A DNA stretch of 64,000 nucleotides from Coriobacteriaceae bacterium (GTDB lineage: Bacteria > Actinomycetota > Coriobacteriia > Coriobacteriales > Coriobacteriaceae): the NCBI GenBank assembly GCA_902835305.1, contig CADFMD010000005.1, positions 62,001-126,000 on the forward strand, in the 5' to 3' direction. Position numbers and translations under genes: made by a program. The stretch's first letter is position 1. Every line of letters starts with the position of its first letter. The notes beneath the pieces are model-generated. The model saw only the letters and a list, made by a program, of their open reading frames with translations, made no database searches and had not been told where the DNA came from. Positions 24,492 through 32,549 of the stretch are shown here, one piece after another.

Positions 24492-25202
24492 ATGGCGATC
24501 AAGGTGTTTGCCGACGGCGCTAACCTCGAGGGTATGCTTGACATGCATGACAATGGCAACGTTCAGGGCTTCACGACCAATCCTTCCCTTATGAAGGCCG
24601 GCGGCGTGACCGACTACCGCGCTTTTGCCAAGACGGTTCTTGAGCACATTACTGATGTGTCGGTCTCTTTTGAGGTATTCGCCGACGACGAGGCGGGTAT
24701 GGAAGCCGAGGCTCGCGAGATCGCAACCTGGGCAGACAACGTCTACGTTAAGATCCCGGCGCTCAACACCAAGGGTGAGTCCACTGCCACGCTGGTCAAG
24801 CGCCTTTCTGCCGACGGCATCAAGGTGAATGTCACCACTATCTTCACGCCCGAGCAGGTCGACGAGTTTGTCGATGCCGTCTCTGCTGAGACCCCCTCTA
24901 TTCTGTCCATCTTTGCCGGTCGCATTGCCGATACCGGCGTCGACCCGCTGCCCCTCATGGCGGAGTCCGTAAAGAAGGCTGCCGTTAAGCCTGCTGCCGA
25001 GGTTCTCTGGGCGTCTACGCGCGAGGTCCTCAATATCTTCCAGGCGGAGTCCGTTGGATGCCAGATCATTACGGTCCCCAATGCCCTTCTTGCCAAGCGC
25101 AAGAATTTCGGGAAAGATTTGCTTGAGTACTCGCTTGATACGGTCAAGGGCTTTGCCCGCGACATTCAGGCGCTTGGTTTTCATATCCTGCCCGAGGAGT
25201 AG
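24492..25202 (+). CDS. transaldolase / fructose-6-phosphate aldolase family protein, copy 1
   Basis: A 236-residue class I aldolase of the small transaldolase (FSA/TalC) group. MAIKVFADGANLEG begins the first strand, FTTNPSLM is the family signature, and the Schiff-base Lys is Lys87 in VYVKIPAL. It would cleave or form a ketose phosphate through dihydroxyacetone transfer. ATG at 24492 has an AAAGGA site 7 nt upstream. It is first in an operon with EIIA, EIIB and EIIC genes, so it probably acts on the phosphosugar produced by that PTS. A close paralogue lies at 27796. Confidence 0.88.
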   Translation: MAIKVFADGANLEGMLDMHDNGNVQGFTTNPSLMKAGGVTDYRAFAKTVLEHITDVSVSFEVFADDEAGMEAEAREIATWADNVYVKIPALNTKGESTATLVKRLSADGIKVNVTTIFTPEQVDEFVDAVSAETPSILSIFAGRIADTGVDPLPLMAESVKKAAVKPAAEVLWASTREVLNIFQAESVGCQIITVPNALLAKRKNFGKDLLEYSLDTVKGFARDIQALGFHILPEE

Positions 25203-25211
25203 GGGACGAGC

Positions 25212-25658
25212 ATGCTGACCGATCTTCTTAAGCCCGAGCTTGTTGCCTGCCACGTCGAGGCCTCCGACTGGGAGGAAGCGATCAGGGCATGCGGTAAGTT
25301 GCTCGTAGACGCTGGCAAATGCGACCAGAGCTATGTTGACGCCATGATTTCATCGGTTCACAAATTCGGCCCCTATATGGTCTTGGAAGAGGGCATCGCC
25401 ATGCCCCACGCTCAGGCAGATGGCAATGTGAGTGAAGCGGGGATCTGTATCGTCACGCTTGACCCTGCCATTGCGTTTGGACACGAGGATTTCGATCCGG
25501 TTCACGTGCTCGTGGGTATTTGCGCACCCGACCCCAAGGCTCATCTTGGCTGCTTGGCGGAGCTTTCGCAGATGTTCGAGGACGAGGACTGCGTTGCCAA
25601 GCTCAGCGCATGCGATGCGCCCGAGCAGGTTTTGGAGACCATGCGTTCATTCTTTTAG
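25212..25658 (+). CDS. PTS sugar transporter subunit IIA (fructose/mannitol/ascorbate type)
   Basis: A 148-residue EIIA domain of the PtsN/mannitol/UlaC fold. The phosphorylated His is His66 in EGIAMPHAQ, followed by the usual VTLDPAIAFG strand and VLVGICAPDPKAHLGCLAELSQMF. It relays phosphate from HPr to the EIIB encoded downstream. It starts 9 nt after the transaldolase stop with AGGGG upstream, so it is co-transcribed. With UlaA-type EIIC it forms an ascorbate-like PTS, although no ascorbate catabolic genes (ulaG, ulaD) are present. Confidence 0.9.
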   Translation: MLTDLLKPELVACHVEASDWEEAIRACGKLLVDAGKCDQSYVDAMISSVHKFGPYMVLEEGIAMPHAQADGNVSEAGICIVTLDPAIAFGHEDFDPVHVLVGICAPDPKAHLGCLAELSQMFEDEDCVAKLSACDAPEQVLETMRSFF

Positions 25659-25733
25659 GCCTTAATGGCACGGCGATGCGTCGCCGCTTTTGGATAGACG
25701 GAAAACCGTCACGTGTAGGAGAGGAAGGTTGCC

Positions 25734-26009
25734 ATGCATATCATCACCGTATGCGGAAACGGCATCGGGTCCAGCCTGATGCTCGCTGGCAAAGTCGAGG
25801 AGCTTTGCGAGGAGGAGGGCATCAAGGCCGACGTTGAGTCTATGGACCTGAACGGTGCTTCTTCCGCAAATCCGGATCTGTTCATCACCGTTAAAGAACT
25901 CGCCCCCGAGCTCCACGGCAACGTTGTGATCGTTCGCAGCTATGTGAACAAGAAGAAGATCCGCGAAGACGCCCTCGAGGCAATCAAGGCGGCCGCCGCT
26001 AACGCCTAA
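25734..26009 (+). CDS. PTS sugar transporter subunit IIB (UlaB type)
   Basis: A 91-residue EIIB of the lactose/ascorbate/galactitol fold. The phospho-Cys is Cys7 in ITVCGNGIGSS, the P-loop that defines the group. It passes phosphate from EIIA to the sugar bound by EIIC. GAGGAAGG lies 6 nt before the ATG. It is the third gene of the operon; short spacers of about 75 nt on each side hold no clear terminator. Confidence 0.9.
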   Translation: MHIITVCGNGIGSSLMLAGKVEELCEEEGIKADVESMDLNGASSANPDLFITVKELAPELHGNVVIVRSYVNKKKIREDALEAIKAAAANA

Positions 26010-26080
26010 AGCGGCACAAAAAAGGGCGGTTCCCTGTGGAAGAGGGAAACGCGCCCACGTTAGAGAGAAAGGAAGCGCAG

Positions 26081-27472
26081 ATGCAAGCCATCCTTCCCAT
26101 ACTTGAGTTTATCCAATCGATTCTGACCAAGCCAGCGTGGATTATGGGTCTATTTGCCTTTGTGGGCCTTGTCGCGCTTAAGCGTCCTGCCCACAAGGTG
26201 ATGACGGGCACCCTGAAGCCCATTCTTGGTTACATCATGCTGTCCGCCGGTGCCGCTGTTGTTCAGGAGAACCTTGCTCCGCTGGGTACCTTCATCGAGA
26301 CCGGTTTCCACATCACCGGCGTCGTGCCCAACAACGAGGTCGTTGTTTCGATGGCTCAGAGCGTCCTCGGCGTTCAGACCATGATGATCCTGATTCTCGG
26401 CTATGTCGTGAACATTATCATTGCCCGCTTTACCAAGTTTAAGTACATCTTCCTGACGGGCCATCACAGCATGTTTATGGCCTGCCTGCTGTCTGCCGTT
26501 CTGCAGGCATCTGGCTTCCAGGATGTCCAGCTTGTCATCGTGGGCGGCATGTTCCTGGGCCTCGTGAGCGCTATGCTTCCCGCCGTTGGTCAGCGTTTCA
26601 CCGAGAAGGTTACCGATGGCGATGAAATCGCCATGGGCCACTTCGGTTCACTCGCCTATTACATCTCCGCTGCAGTCGGTACGCTTTTTGCTAAGGACGC
26701 CGAGGAGAACAGCACCGAGAAGATCGAGGTTCCCGAGAAGTTCGCCTTCCTGCGCGACACTACCATCTCCACGGCTCTTACCATGGCCTTCTTCTACCTG
26801 GTTACCGCTTTCGCCGCTTACATCGCAGATCCTGCGGTCGTCACCAAGACCGCTGGCGGCGACAACGTGATTGTCTATGCCCTGACCTGTGCCCTGTCCT
26901 TTGCCGTTGGTGTCACCATCGTCTATAACGGCGTTCGTATGATCCTTGCCGACCTGGTCCCGGCTTTCCAGGGCATCTCCAACAAGCTGATCCCCGGTGC
27001 CATCCCCGCCGTCGACTGCGCCGTCTTCTTCCCCTATGCTCCCACCGCCGTCATCCTCGGCTTTGTCGCTTCCTTTATCGGTGGCGTGGTCGGTATGTTC
27101 ATCGTGGGCGCTACCCTGGGCATCTTCATCATCCCGGGCATGGTTCCTCACTTCTTCTGCGGTGCTACCGCAGGCATCTACGGCAATGCTACCGGCGGTC
27201 GCAAGGGCGCAGCTCTTGGCGCTTTCGTCAACGGCCTGCTCATCACCTTTGCCCCGGCCCTGCTCCTGCCCGTTCTTGACGTCTTTGGCTTCAAGAACAC
27301 TACGTTCGGCGACTTCGATTTCTCCGTCATTGGTATTACGCTTGGCCGCGCTGCCGAGGCCTTCGGTACCACCGGTGTCTACGCGATTCTCGCTGTCCTT
27401 CTGGTCGTTGCCTTCGTCCCCAACTTCATCCACACCAAGGGTGCTGTGATCAATCACGTTGAGGAAGAGTAA
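26081..27472 (+). CDS. PTS ascorbate-type transporter subunit IIC (UlaA/SgaT family)
   Basis: A 463-residue membrane permease of the SgaT/UlaA family, with about eleven hydrophobic segments. Family-like segments are MTGTLKPILGYIMLSAGA near the start and TGHHSMFMACLL in the middle. It moves a sugar or sugar acid inward while EIIB phosphorylates it. ATG at 26081 is used since AAAGGAAG lies 6 nt upstream; the open frame extends further 5' but lacks a site. Ascorbate is the known substrate of the family, but the linked transaldolases point to another ketose or polyol; this is inferred. Confidence 0.88.
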   Translation: MQAILPILEFIQSILTKPAWIMGLFAFVGLVALKRPAHKVMTGTLKPILGYIMLSAGAAVVQENLAPLGTFIETGFHITGVVPNNEVVVSMAQSVLGVQTMMILILGYVVNIIIARFTKFKYIFLTGHHSMFMACLLSAVLQASGFQDVQLVIVGGMFLGLVSAMLPAVGQRFTEKVTDGDEIAMGHFGSLAYYISAAVGTLFAKDAEENSTEKIEVPEKFAFLRDTTISTALTMAFFYLVTAFAAYIADPAVVTKTAGGDNVIVYALTCALSFAVGVTIVYNGVRMILADLVPAFQGISNKLIPGAIPAVDCAVFFPYAPTAVILGFVASFIGGVVGMFIVGATLGIFIIPGMVPHFFCGATAGIYGNATGGRKGAALGAFVNGLLITFAPALLLPVLDVFGFKNTTFGDFDFSVIGITLGRAAEAFGTTGVYAILAVLLVVAFVPNFIHTKGAVINHVEEE

Positions 27473-27529
27473 TCCAGGCATACGTTAAGCCCTAATCGGG
27501 CGGAGCTCCGATAACCGGCTCCTACACGG

Positions 27530-27563
27530 AAGCGGTGACGTCTCAAATGAGGCGTCACCGCTT
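27530..27563 (+). terminator. terminator of PTS operon
   Basis: 14-bp stem beginning AGCGGTGACG with an AAAT loop, followed by TTTTGTTTT. Confidence 0.85.
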
Positions 27564-27795
27564 TTGTTTTGGAGTGGTTGTGAAAACGTACCGGTGAAGC
27601 GCTGTCTCTGCGCCGCGAACGGAATCAACCGCGATGATCAGCAAAAACGTTTTGCCGCTGGGGTGTCGATATAAAAATGGTAAAACTGCAAAACCGTTCG
27701 CCGAGAAGATGAAAACCCGCAGCTCACGCCTTGATAAACGTAGGTAAAGTGTTTAGCAGTTTATCGCCCATGTGCAAGCGAAAGGAATCAGGCAG
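27564..27795 (+). promoter_or_regulatory. leader of second transaldolase gene with dyad
   Basis: Non-coding interval. GCAAAAACGTTTTGC (27641-27655) is a perfect 6-bp dyad with 3-nt centre and could be an operator. The downstream gene therefore seems to have its own promoter. Confidence 0.4.
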
Positions 27796-28500
27796 ATGGC
27801 AATCAAGGTGTTCGCTGACGGTGCAAATCTCGAGGGCATGCTCGACATGTACGAGAACGGCAACGTTCAGGGTTTCACGACCAACCCCTCCCTTATGAAG
27901 AAGGGCGGCGTGACGGATTACCGCGCGTTTGCCAAAGAGGTCTTGACCCACATCACCGATGTATCCGTGTCGTTTGAGGTCTTTGCCGACGACGTCGAGA
28001 CCATGGAGGTCGAGGCGCGCGAGATCGCTACCTGGGCCGAGAACGTCTATGTCAAGATTCCGTGCGTGACTACCAAGGGCGAGTCCACCGCCGAGCTGGT
28101 CCGCAAGCTTTCGGCCGACGGCATCAAGGTCAACGTCACCACCATCTTTACGCCTGCGCAGGTCGACGAGATGGTCGAGGCCGTTGATGCCGAGACGCCA
28201 TCCATCATCTCGCTCTTTGCCGGCCGTATCGCTGACACCGGCGTCGATCCCATTCCGTTTATGACGGAGTCGGTGAAGAAGGCCGCCGCCAAGCCCAACT
28301 GCGAGGTCCTGTGGGCGTCCACGCGTGAGCTTATCAATATTTACCAGGCGGAAGGATGCGGTTGCCAGATCATCACGGTGCCAAACAGCATCCTGGCCAA
28401 GCGTAAGAACATCGGCCGTGACCCGTATGAGGTCTCGCTCGATACCGTGCGCGGTTTTGCCAAGGATATCGCCTCGCTCGGTTTCCATATCCTGCCGTAA
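27796..28500 (+). CDS. transaldolase / fructose-6-phosphate aldolase family protein, copy 2
   Basis: A 234-residue close paralogue of the protein at 24492, sharing FADGANLEGMLDM, FTTNPSLMK and the Schiff-base segment NVYVKIP. ATG at 27796 has AAAGGAA 9 nt upstream. It lies beyond a strong terminator and has its own leader, so the two copies can be made under different conditions. Which one serves the PTS substrate cannot be told. The last 19 bp of the gene are repeated at 28636-28654, beyond a palindromic element. Confidence 0.87.
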   Translation: MAIKVFADGANLEGMLDMYENGNVQGFTTNPSLMKKGGVTDYRAFAKEVLTHITDVSVSFEVFADDVETMEVEAREIATWAENVYVKIPCVTTKGESTAELVRKLSADGIKVNVTTIFTPAQVDEMVEAVDAETPSIISLFAGRIADTGVDPIPFMTESVKKAAAKPNCEVLWASTRELINIYQAEGCGCQIITVPNSILAKRKNIGRDPYEVSLDTVRGFAKDIASLGFHILP

Positions 28501-28654
28501 CGCGAACGCTGGCTACATCGCGGGTTGTTCGCCCCGGCCTTTCCTTTCCCTATCGCTCACGCGCTTCGCGAGGGTCGCGCTAGGCAAAGGAAAGGCCGGG
28601 GCTGCCGACACGAACTTGCCGGTAGGTTGGTGATAGGCTTCCATATCCTGCCGT
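28480..28654. repeat. palindromic element flanked by a 19-bp direct repeat of the gene end
   Basis: 28480-28498 (end of transaldolase copy 2) recurs at 28636-28654 with one change. Between them 28531-28547 and 28586-28602 are perfect 17-bp complementary arms (GCCCCGGCCTTTCCTTT and its complement). This looks like a small insertion or a local duplication. Confidence 0.7.
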
Positions 28655-28737
28655 GGACAAAGGTACCCCCGCCTGCGCCGTGCAAAATTGAGAGTATTCA
28701 GCAAGGTAAAGGCTTTTACCAGCTGGGTGAAGCATGG

Positions 28738-28782
28738 AACAGCCCCCGTTTTGGCTCTGATGACGCTAAAACGGGGGCTGTT
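28738..28782 (+). terminator. strong terminator hairpin
   Basis: 15-bp stem AACAGCCCCCGTTTT with its complement at 28768-28782, followed by a T-rich tract. It lies between the transaldolase gene and the convergent tex gene. Confidence 0.8.
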
Positions 28783-28881
28783 TCTTGCTTTTTCGTCTCT
28801 GAGGGGCATCCGGAACGGTGGAATATGCAGAATACTCGCGATTTTGCACGTCGCGAGAGGGGGGACCCTTGCTTTGGCGGT

Positions 28882-31029
28882 TTACTTCCTCTGCACCATG
28901 GTGAGGGAGATCTTCTTGCGGTCGCGATCGACCTTTTCAACCCACACCTTGACCGTGTCACCGACGCACACCACGTCGTTGGGGTGCTTGACGAAGCGGT
29001 TGGCCAGCTTGGAGATGTGCACGAGGCCGTCCTGGTGCACGCCCACGTCGACGAAGGCGCCAAAGTCGACGACGTTGCGCACCGTGCCCTTGAGTTCCAT
29101 GCCGGGCTCCAGATCGTCGATGGAAAGCGCCGAGCGGCTAAAGACCACCTCGGGCGCGTCGTCGCGCGGGTCGCGACCGGGCTTCTTGAGCTCGTTGACA
29201 ATGTCGATGAGCGTTAAGGTGCCGCAGTCCAGGTCGCTTGCCAGCGCCGAGATGCTGCCCAGGCGGCGCTCGATATCGGGCACGCCGCCGCGGCTGAGCT
29301 CGCTTGCCGCAACGCCGGCGTGCTCCAGGACGGCCGTGGCCACCTCGTAGCTTTCGGGGTGGACGCTTGTCGCGTCGAGCGGGTTCTTGCCGCCGCTGAT
29401 GCGCAGGAAACCTGCGGCGTTGAGGTACGCCTTGGGTCCCAGCTTGGGGACCTTCTTGAGCTGGCGGCGATCGGTAAAGGCGCCGTTTTCCTCGCGGTAG
29501 GCCACGATGTTTTTGGCTACGCTCGGCGTGATACCAGATACGTAGCCCAGCAGGCTCGCGCTCGCGGTGTTGACGTCGACGCCCACGCGGTTGACGACGT
29601 CTTCCACCACGTGGCCCAGGGTGCGCGAAAGCTCGGCCTGGTCAAGGTCGTGCTGGTACTGGCCAACGCCGATAGACTGGGGCGGAATCTTGACGAGTTC
29701 TGCCAGCGGATCTTGCAGGCGGCGGCCCAGGCTCATGGCGCCACGTACGGTGACGTCCAGGTCAGGATATTCCTGGCTCGCGAGTTCGGAGGCGGAGTAC
29801 ACCGATGCGCCGGCCTCGTTGACGATGGTGTATCGCAGCCCGGGCGCCTGCTCGGCAATGAACTCCGAGACGACTTCCTCGGTCTCGCGGCTGGCGGTGC
29901 CGTTGCCGATGACGATGGTGTTGACGCCGTCTTTCTTGACGAGGCGGGCGAGCTCGCGCTTGGTGCCGGCGACGTCGTGGCGCGGCTTGGTGGGATAGAC
30001 CACGCCGTGGTCGAGCAGCTTGCCGGTCTCGTCCATGACGGCGACTTTGCAGCCGGTGCGGTAGCCCGGATCGAGCGCGAGCACGCGGGCGCCGCGCACG
30101 GGGCGGGCCGAGAGCAGGCCCTCGAGATTCTTGGCAAAGACGTTGATGGCCTCGGTTTGGGCGCGAACGGTGAGCTTGGCACGGGCCTCGCGCTCAAGGG
30201 AGGGCGCCATGAGGCGCTTGTAGCCGTCGGCGATGGCGGCATCGAAGACGGGGGCGAAGACACCCTGGCGTCGGGGCCAACGGCTACCGAGGCGTGCCGT
30301 GGCGGCGGCGCCGTCGACGTTGACGCGTACGCGGAGCTTGCCCTCGCGCTCGCCGCGGTCGATGGCAAGGATGCGGTGGTTGGGGATCTTGCGCACGGGT
30401 TCGTCGTAGTTGTAGTAGGGCTCGTAGGGGGTCTTCTCGGCGGGGTCGGTGGCCTCAACGACGATGTCGGCGGTGTTTTGCGTAAAGGCGCGCAGGTCGG
30501 CGACGTTCTCGGGGTCCTCGGCCACCGTCTCGGCCACGATGTCCGCCGCACCGGCGAGCGCCTTTTCGGGCGTGTCGAAGCCGGCCTGTTCGTTGACGTA
30601 TGCCGCGGCGGCGTCGAGCGCGCTGCCCTTGGCCGAAGCCTGCATGATGATCATATTGGCGAGCGGCTCCAGGCCTGCCTCGCGGGCCTTCTGCGCACGG
30701 GTCATGCGCTTTTTGCGATAGGGCTTGTAGAGGTCCTCGACGCGCTGGAGCTGCGTGGCCTCACGAATCTGCTGCTCGAGCTCGGGCGTGAGCTTGCCCT
30801 GCGCGTCGATGAGCAGGATGACGTCCTCTTTGCGCTGCTCAAGATTGCGCAGGTAGGACAGGCGCTCGTCGAGCGCACGCAGGGCGACGTCATCCATGCC
30901 GCCGGTGGCCTCTTTACGGTAGCGCGAGATAAAGGGGATGGTATTGCCCTCGTCGATGAGCTTGACGGCCGCCTCGACGTTGGCGGCCTTAAGGTTGAGC
31001 TCGTGGGCGAGCTGCGCGATAAGATCCAT
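28882..31029 (-). CDS. tex: Tex-like RNA-binding transcription accessory protein
   Basis: A 715-residue cytoplasmic protein with the full Tex layout: N-terminal helical region with IPFISRYRKEATGG and RVEDLYKPYRKKRMT, a YqgF-like RNase H fold (LALDPGYRTGCKVAVMD, IGNGTASRE), helix-hairpin-helix repeats (VDVNTASASLLGYVSGI, FTDRRQLKKVPKLGPKAY) and a C-terminal S1 domain (GMELKGTVRNVVDFGAFVDVG). Tex proteins bind nucleic acid and associate with the transcription machinery; the precise role is unsettled. The ATG at 31029 has AAGGAG upstream. It is transcribed alone. Confidence 0.95.
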   Translation of the reverse strand: MDLIAQLAHELNLKAANVEAAVKLIDEGNTIPFISRYRKEATGGMDDVALRALDERLSYLRNLEQRKEDVILLIDAQGKLTPELEQQIREATQLQRVEDLYKPYRKKRMTRAQKAREAGLEPLANMIIMQASAKGSALDAAAAYVNEQAGFDTPEKALAGAADIVAETVAEDPENVADLRAFTQNTADIVVEATDPAEKTPYEPYYNYDEPVRKIPNHRILAIDRGEREGKLRVRVNVDGAAATARLGSRWPRRQGVFAPVFDAAIADGYKRLMAPSLEREARAKLTVRAQTEAINVFAKNLEGLLSARPVRGARVLALDPGYRTGCKVAVMDETGKLLDHGVVYPTKPRHDVAGTKRELARLVKKDGVNTIVIGNGTASRETEEVVSEFIAEQAPGLRYTIVNEAGASVYSASELASQEYPDLDVTVRGAMSLGRRLQDPLAELVKIPPQSIGVGQYQHDLDQAELSRTLGHVVEDVVNRVGVDVNTASASLLGYVSGITPSVAKNIVAYREENGAFTDRRQLKKVPKLGPKAYLNAAGFLRISGGKNPLDATSVHPESYEVATAVLEHAGVAASELSRGGVPDIERRLGSISALASDLDCGTLTLIDIVNELKKPGRDPRDDAPEVVFSRSALSIDDLEPGMELKGTVRNVVDFGAFVDVGVHQDGLVHISKLANRFVKHPNDVVCVGDTVKVWVEKVDRDRKKISLTMVQRK

Positions 31030-31122
31030 GGAACTCCTTGCGTTTATGGTGCATTTGCAGCACAGAGCCACCAAGGATACCACCCGTCCCAAAAGACTGT
31101 TTTGGGGCCGCGTCACAAAAAC

Positions 31123-31260
31123 GGCCTATCTACTACGTTTTACCCGTAGGGGCTGACCATGCCCTTGTTTTCCGAAGATCGGCAACCCGTCTACCTGCGG
31201 TTTTTATTTCGCGAAATTCGGTATGGTTGAGGGTGATCGGTTAAACGTAGTAGATAGGCC
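31123..31260. repeat. 22-bp inverted repeat in tex upstream region
   Basis: Arms 31123-31144 and 31239-31260 are complementary at 21 of 22 positions (core CTATCTACTACGTTT), 94 nt apart. The 411-nt gap between tex and the next gene otherwise holds no credible gene. Confidence 0.75.
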
Positions 31261-31336
31261 CATTTCGTGGCGAACGAACCAAGCCGAGGTGCAAAAAGGC
31301 CCCCCGTCTCAGAAAATCATTGGAAACGTAGCAAAA

Positions 31337-31368
31337 TGCCCCGCGGGCAGGAGGCTGCTCGCGGGGCA
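31337..31368 (-). terminator. terminator of catabolic operon (leftward)
   Basis: Stem TGCCCCGCG / CGCGGGGCA, followed on the minus strand by ATTTTG; about 70 nt past the stop of the Gfo/Idh gene. Confidence 0.7.
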
Positions 31369-31440
31369 AAGAAGAGGGGCTTATTTGTGGCGGACCGAGG
31401 GACTCGGCATGGGGTTTCTGCCGCGGCCGCTCTCAAGGCA

Positions 31441-32481
31441 TTACAGCTCGACGAGCTGGCCGGTCTCGGCGGCCTCCTTGATGGCGTTGAGAAGCGTGAG
31501 CGTCTTGACGTTGTCGGCGGGGGTCACGACGGGCTCAACCTCACGGCGGACAACCTTCACAAAGTGCTTGAGCTGCATCTTGTGCGGCAGCGCCGGGTCC
31601 ACGGCCGGAATCTCCATCTGCAGCGGCTTGTGCCAGTTGGAGGCGCCGTCGTAGGAGAACTGGTGCAGGCGGGGCAGCGAAAGGGCGCCCAAGGTTCCGC
31701 CAATAAAGTAGGCATCGGCGTCGAAGGGGCGGTACTGCGGGTCCTCGCGAGCGGTGGCCTCCCAGTTCCAGGGGCTGGCGGTGGCATCGGAGATGGTCAT
31801 GCTCGCGAGCGCGCCATCGGCAAAACGGACGTTGACCACAGCGGAGTCCTCGGTCTCAAAACCGCGGGCGGCGCTGGACTGCATGCCCTGGACGGCGACG
31901 GGCTCGCCCAGCAGGTAACGGAGCAGGTCGACGTCGTGCACCAGGTTGACCAGGATCGGGCCGGCACCCTTTTTGCGGCGCCACTCGACATCAAAGTACC
32001 CGTCATTCTTATAGATCATGTAGTGGAAACTCGACACGGTGAGCTTGCCCAGCTCACCGGACTCGATGATCTCCTTGGCCTTGTTGACGAAGGGGTTGTG
32101 GCGACGGTGCTGGCCCACGAGCACGGGCACGCCGGCGGTCTCGGCCTCGGCGGCGAAGGCCTGGGCATCCTCGAGGTCGTTGGAGATTGGCTTTTCGACC
32201 AGCGGCACGATGTTGCGCTTCACGGCCTCGCGGGCAACGCCCAGATGCAGGTCGTTGGGGGTGGCGATGATGACGGCCTCGGGCTTGACCTCGTCCATCA
32301 TCTGGGCGGGATCGGTGTAAAACGGCACGCCGGCGGCCTCGGCCGTGGCACGGGCGCCCTCAAAGGCGTCGGCGATGGCGACGAGCTCGGCTTCGGGCTC
32401 CTCGGTGACAAAGCGGATGTGGTTGCGGCCCATGGCACCGGCGCCGATAACGGCAATGCGGACGGGGTTGAGCTCAGACAT
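31441..32481 (-). CDS. Gfo/Idh/MocA family oxidoreductase
   Basis: A 346-residue NAD(P)-dependent oxidoreductase. The N-terminal Rossmann motif is VIGAGAMGRNH; VIIATPNDLH and the catalytic-lysine motif VEKPIS follow, and the C-terminal alpha/beta domain carries NLVHDVDLLRYLLG, where the His/Asp pair sits in inositol dehydrogenase-like enzymes. It probably oxidises a cyclic polyol or sugar derivative. It is the last gene of a minus-strand unit with an OFA-type carrier and an SDR enzyme. AAGGAG precedes the ATG. Confidence 0.9.
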   Translation of the reverse strand: MSELNPVRIAVIGAGAMGRNHIRFVTEEPEAELVAIADAFEGARATAEAAGVPFYTDPAQMMDEVKPEAVIIATPNDLHLGVAREAVKRNIVPLVEKPISNDLEDAQAFAAEAETAGVPVLVGQHRRHNPFVNKAKEIIESGELGKLTVSSFHYMIYKNDGYFDVEWRRKKGAGPILVNLVHDVDLLRYLLGEPVAVQGMQSSAARGFETEDSAVVNVRFADGALASMTISDATASPWNWEATAREDPQYRPFDADAYFIGGTLGALSLPRLHQFSYDGASNWHKPLQMEIPAVDPALPHKMQLKHFVKVVRREVEPVVTPADNVKTLTLLNAIKEAAETGQLVEL

Positions 32482-32549
32482 TTCGACTCCTTAATACTGG
32501 TGACCGGTGGAATGCGGCAAGAGAACGGCCCTTGCCGCGTCAAGCAAAA

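Noticed and set aside
26081..27472. Naming the PTS carrier an ascorbate transporter by substrate
   Set aside because: The fold is UlaA-like, but ascorbate catabolic genes are absent and transaldolases are linked instead.
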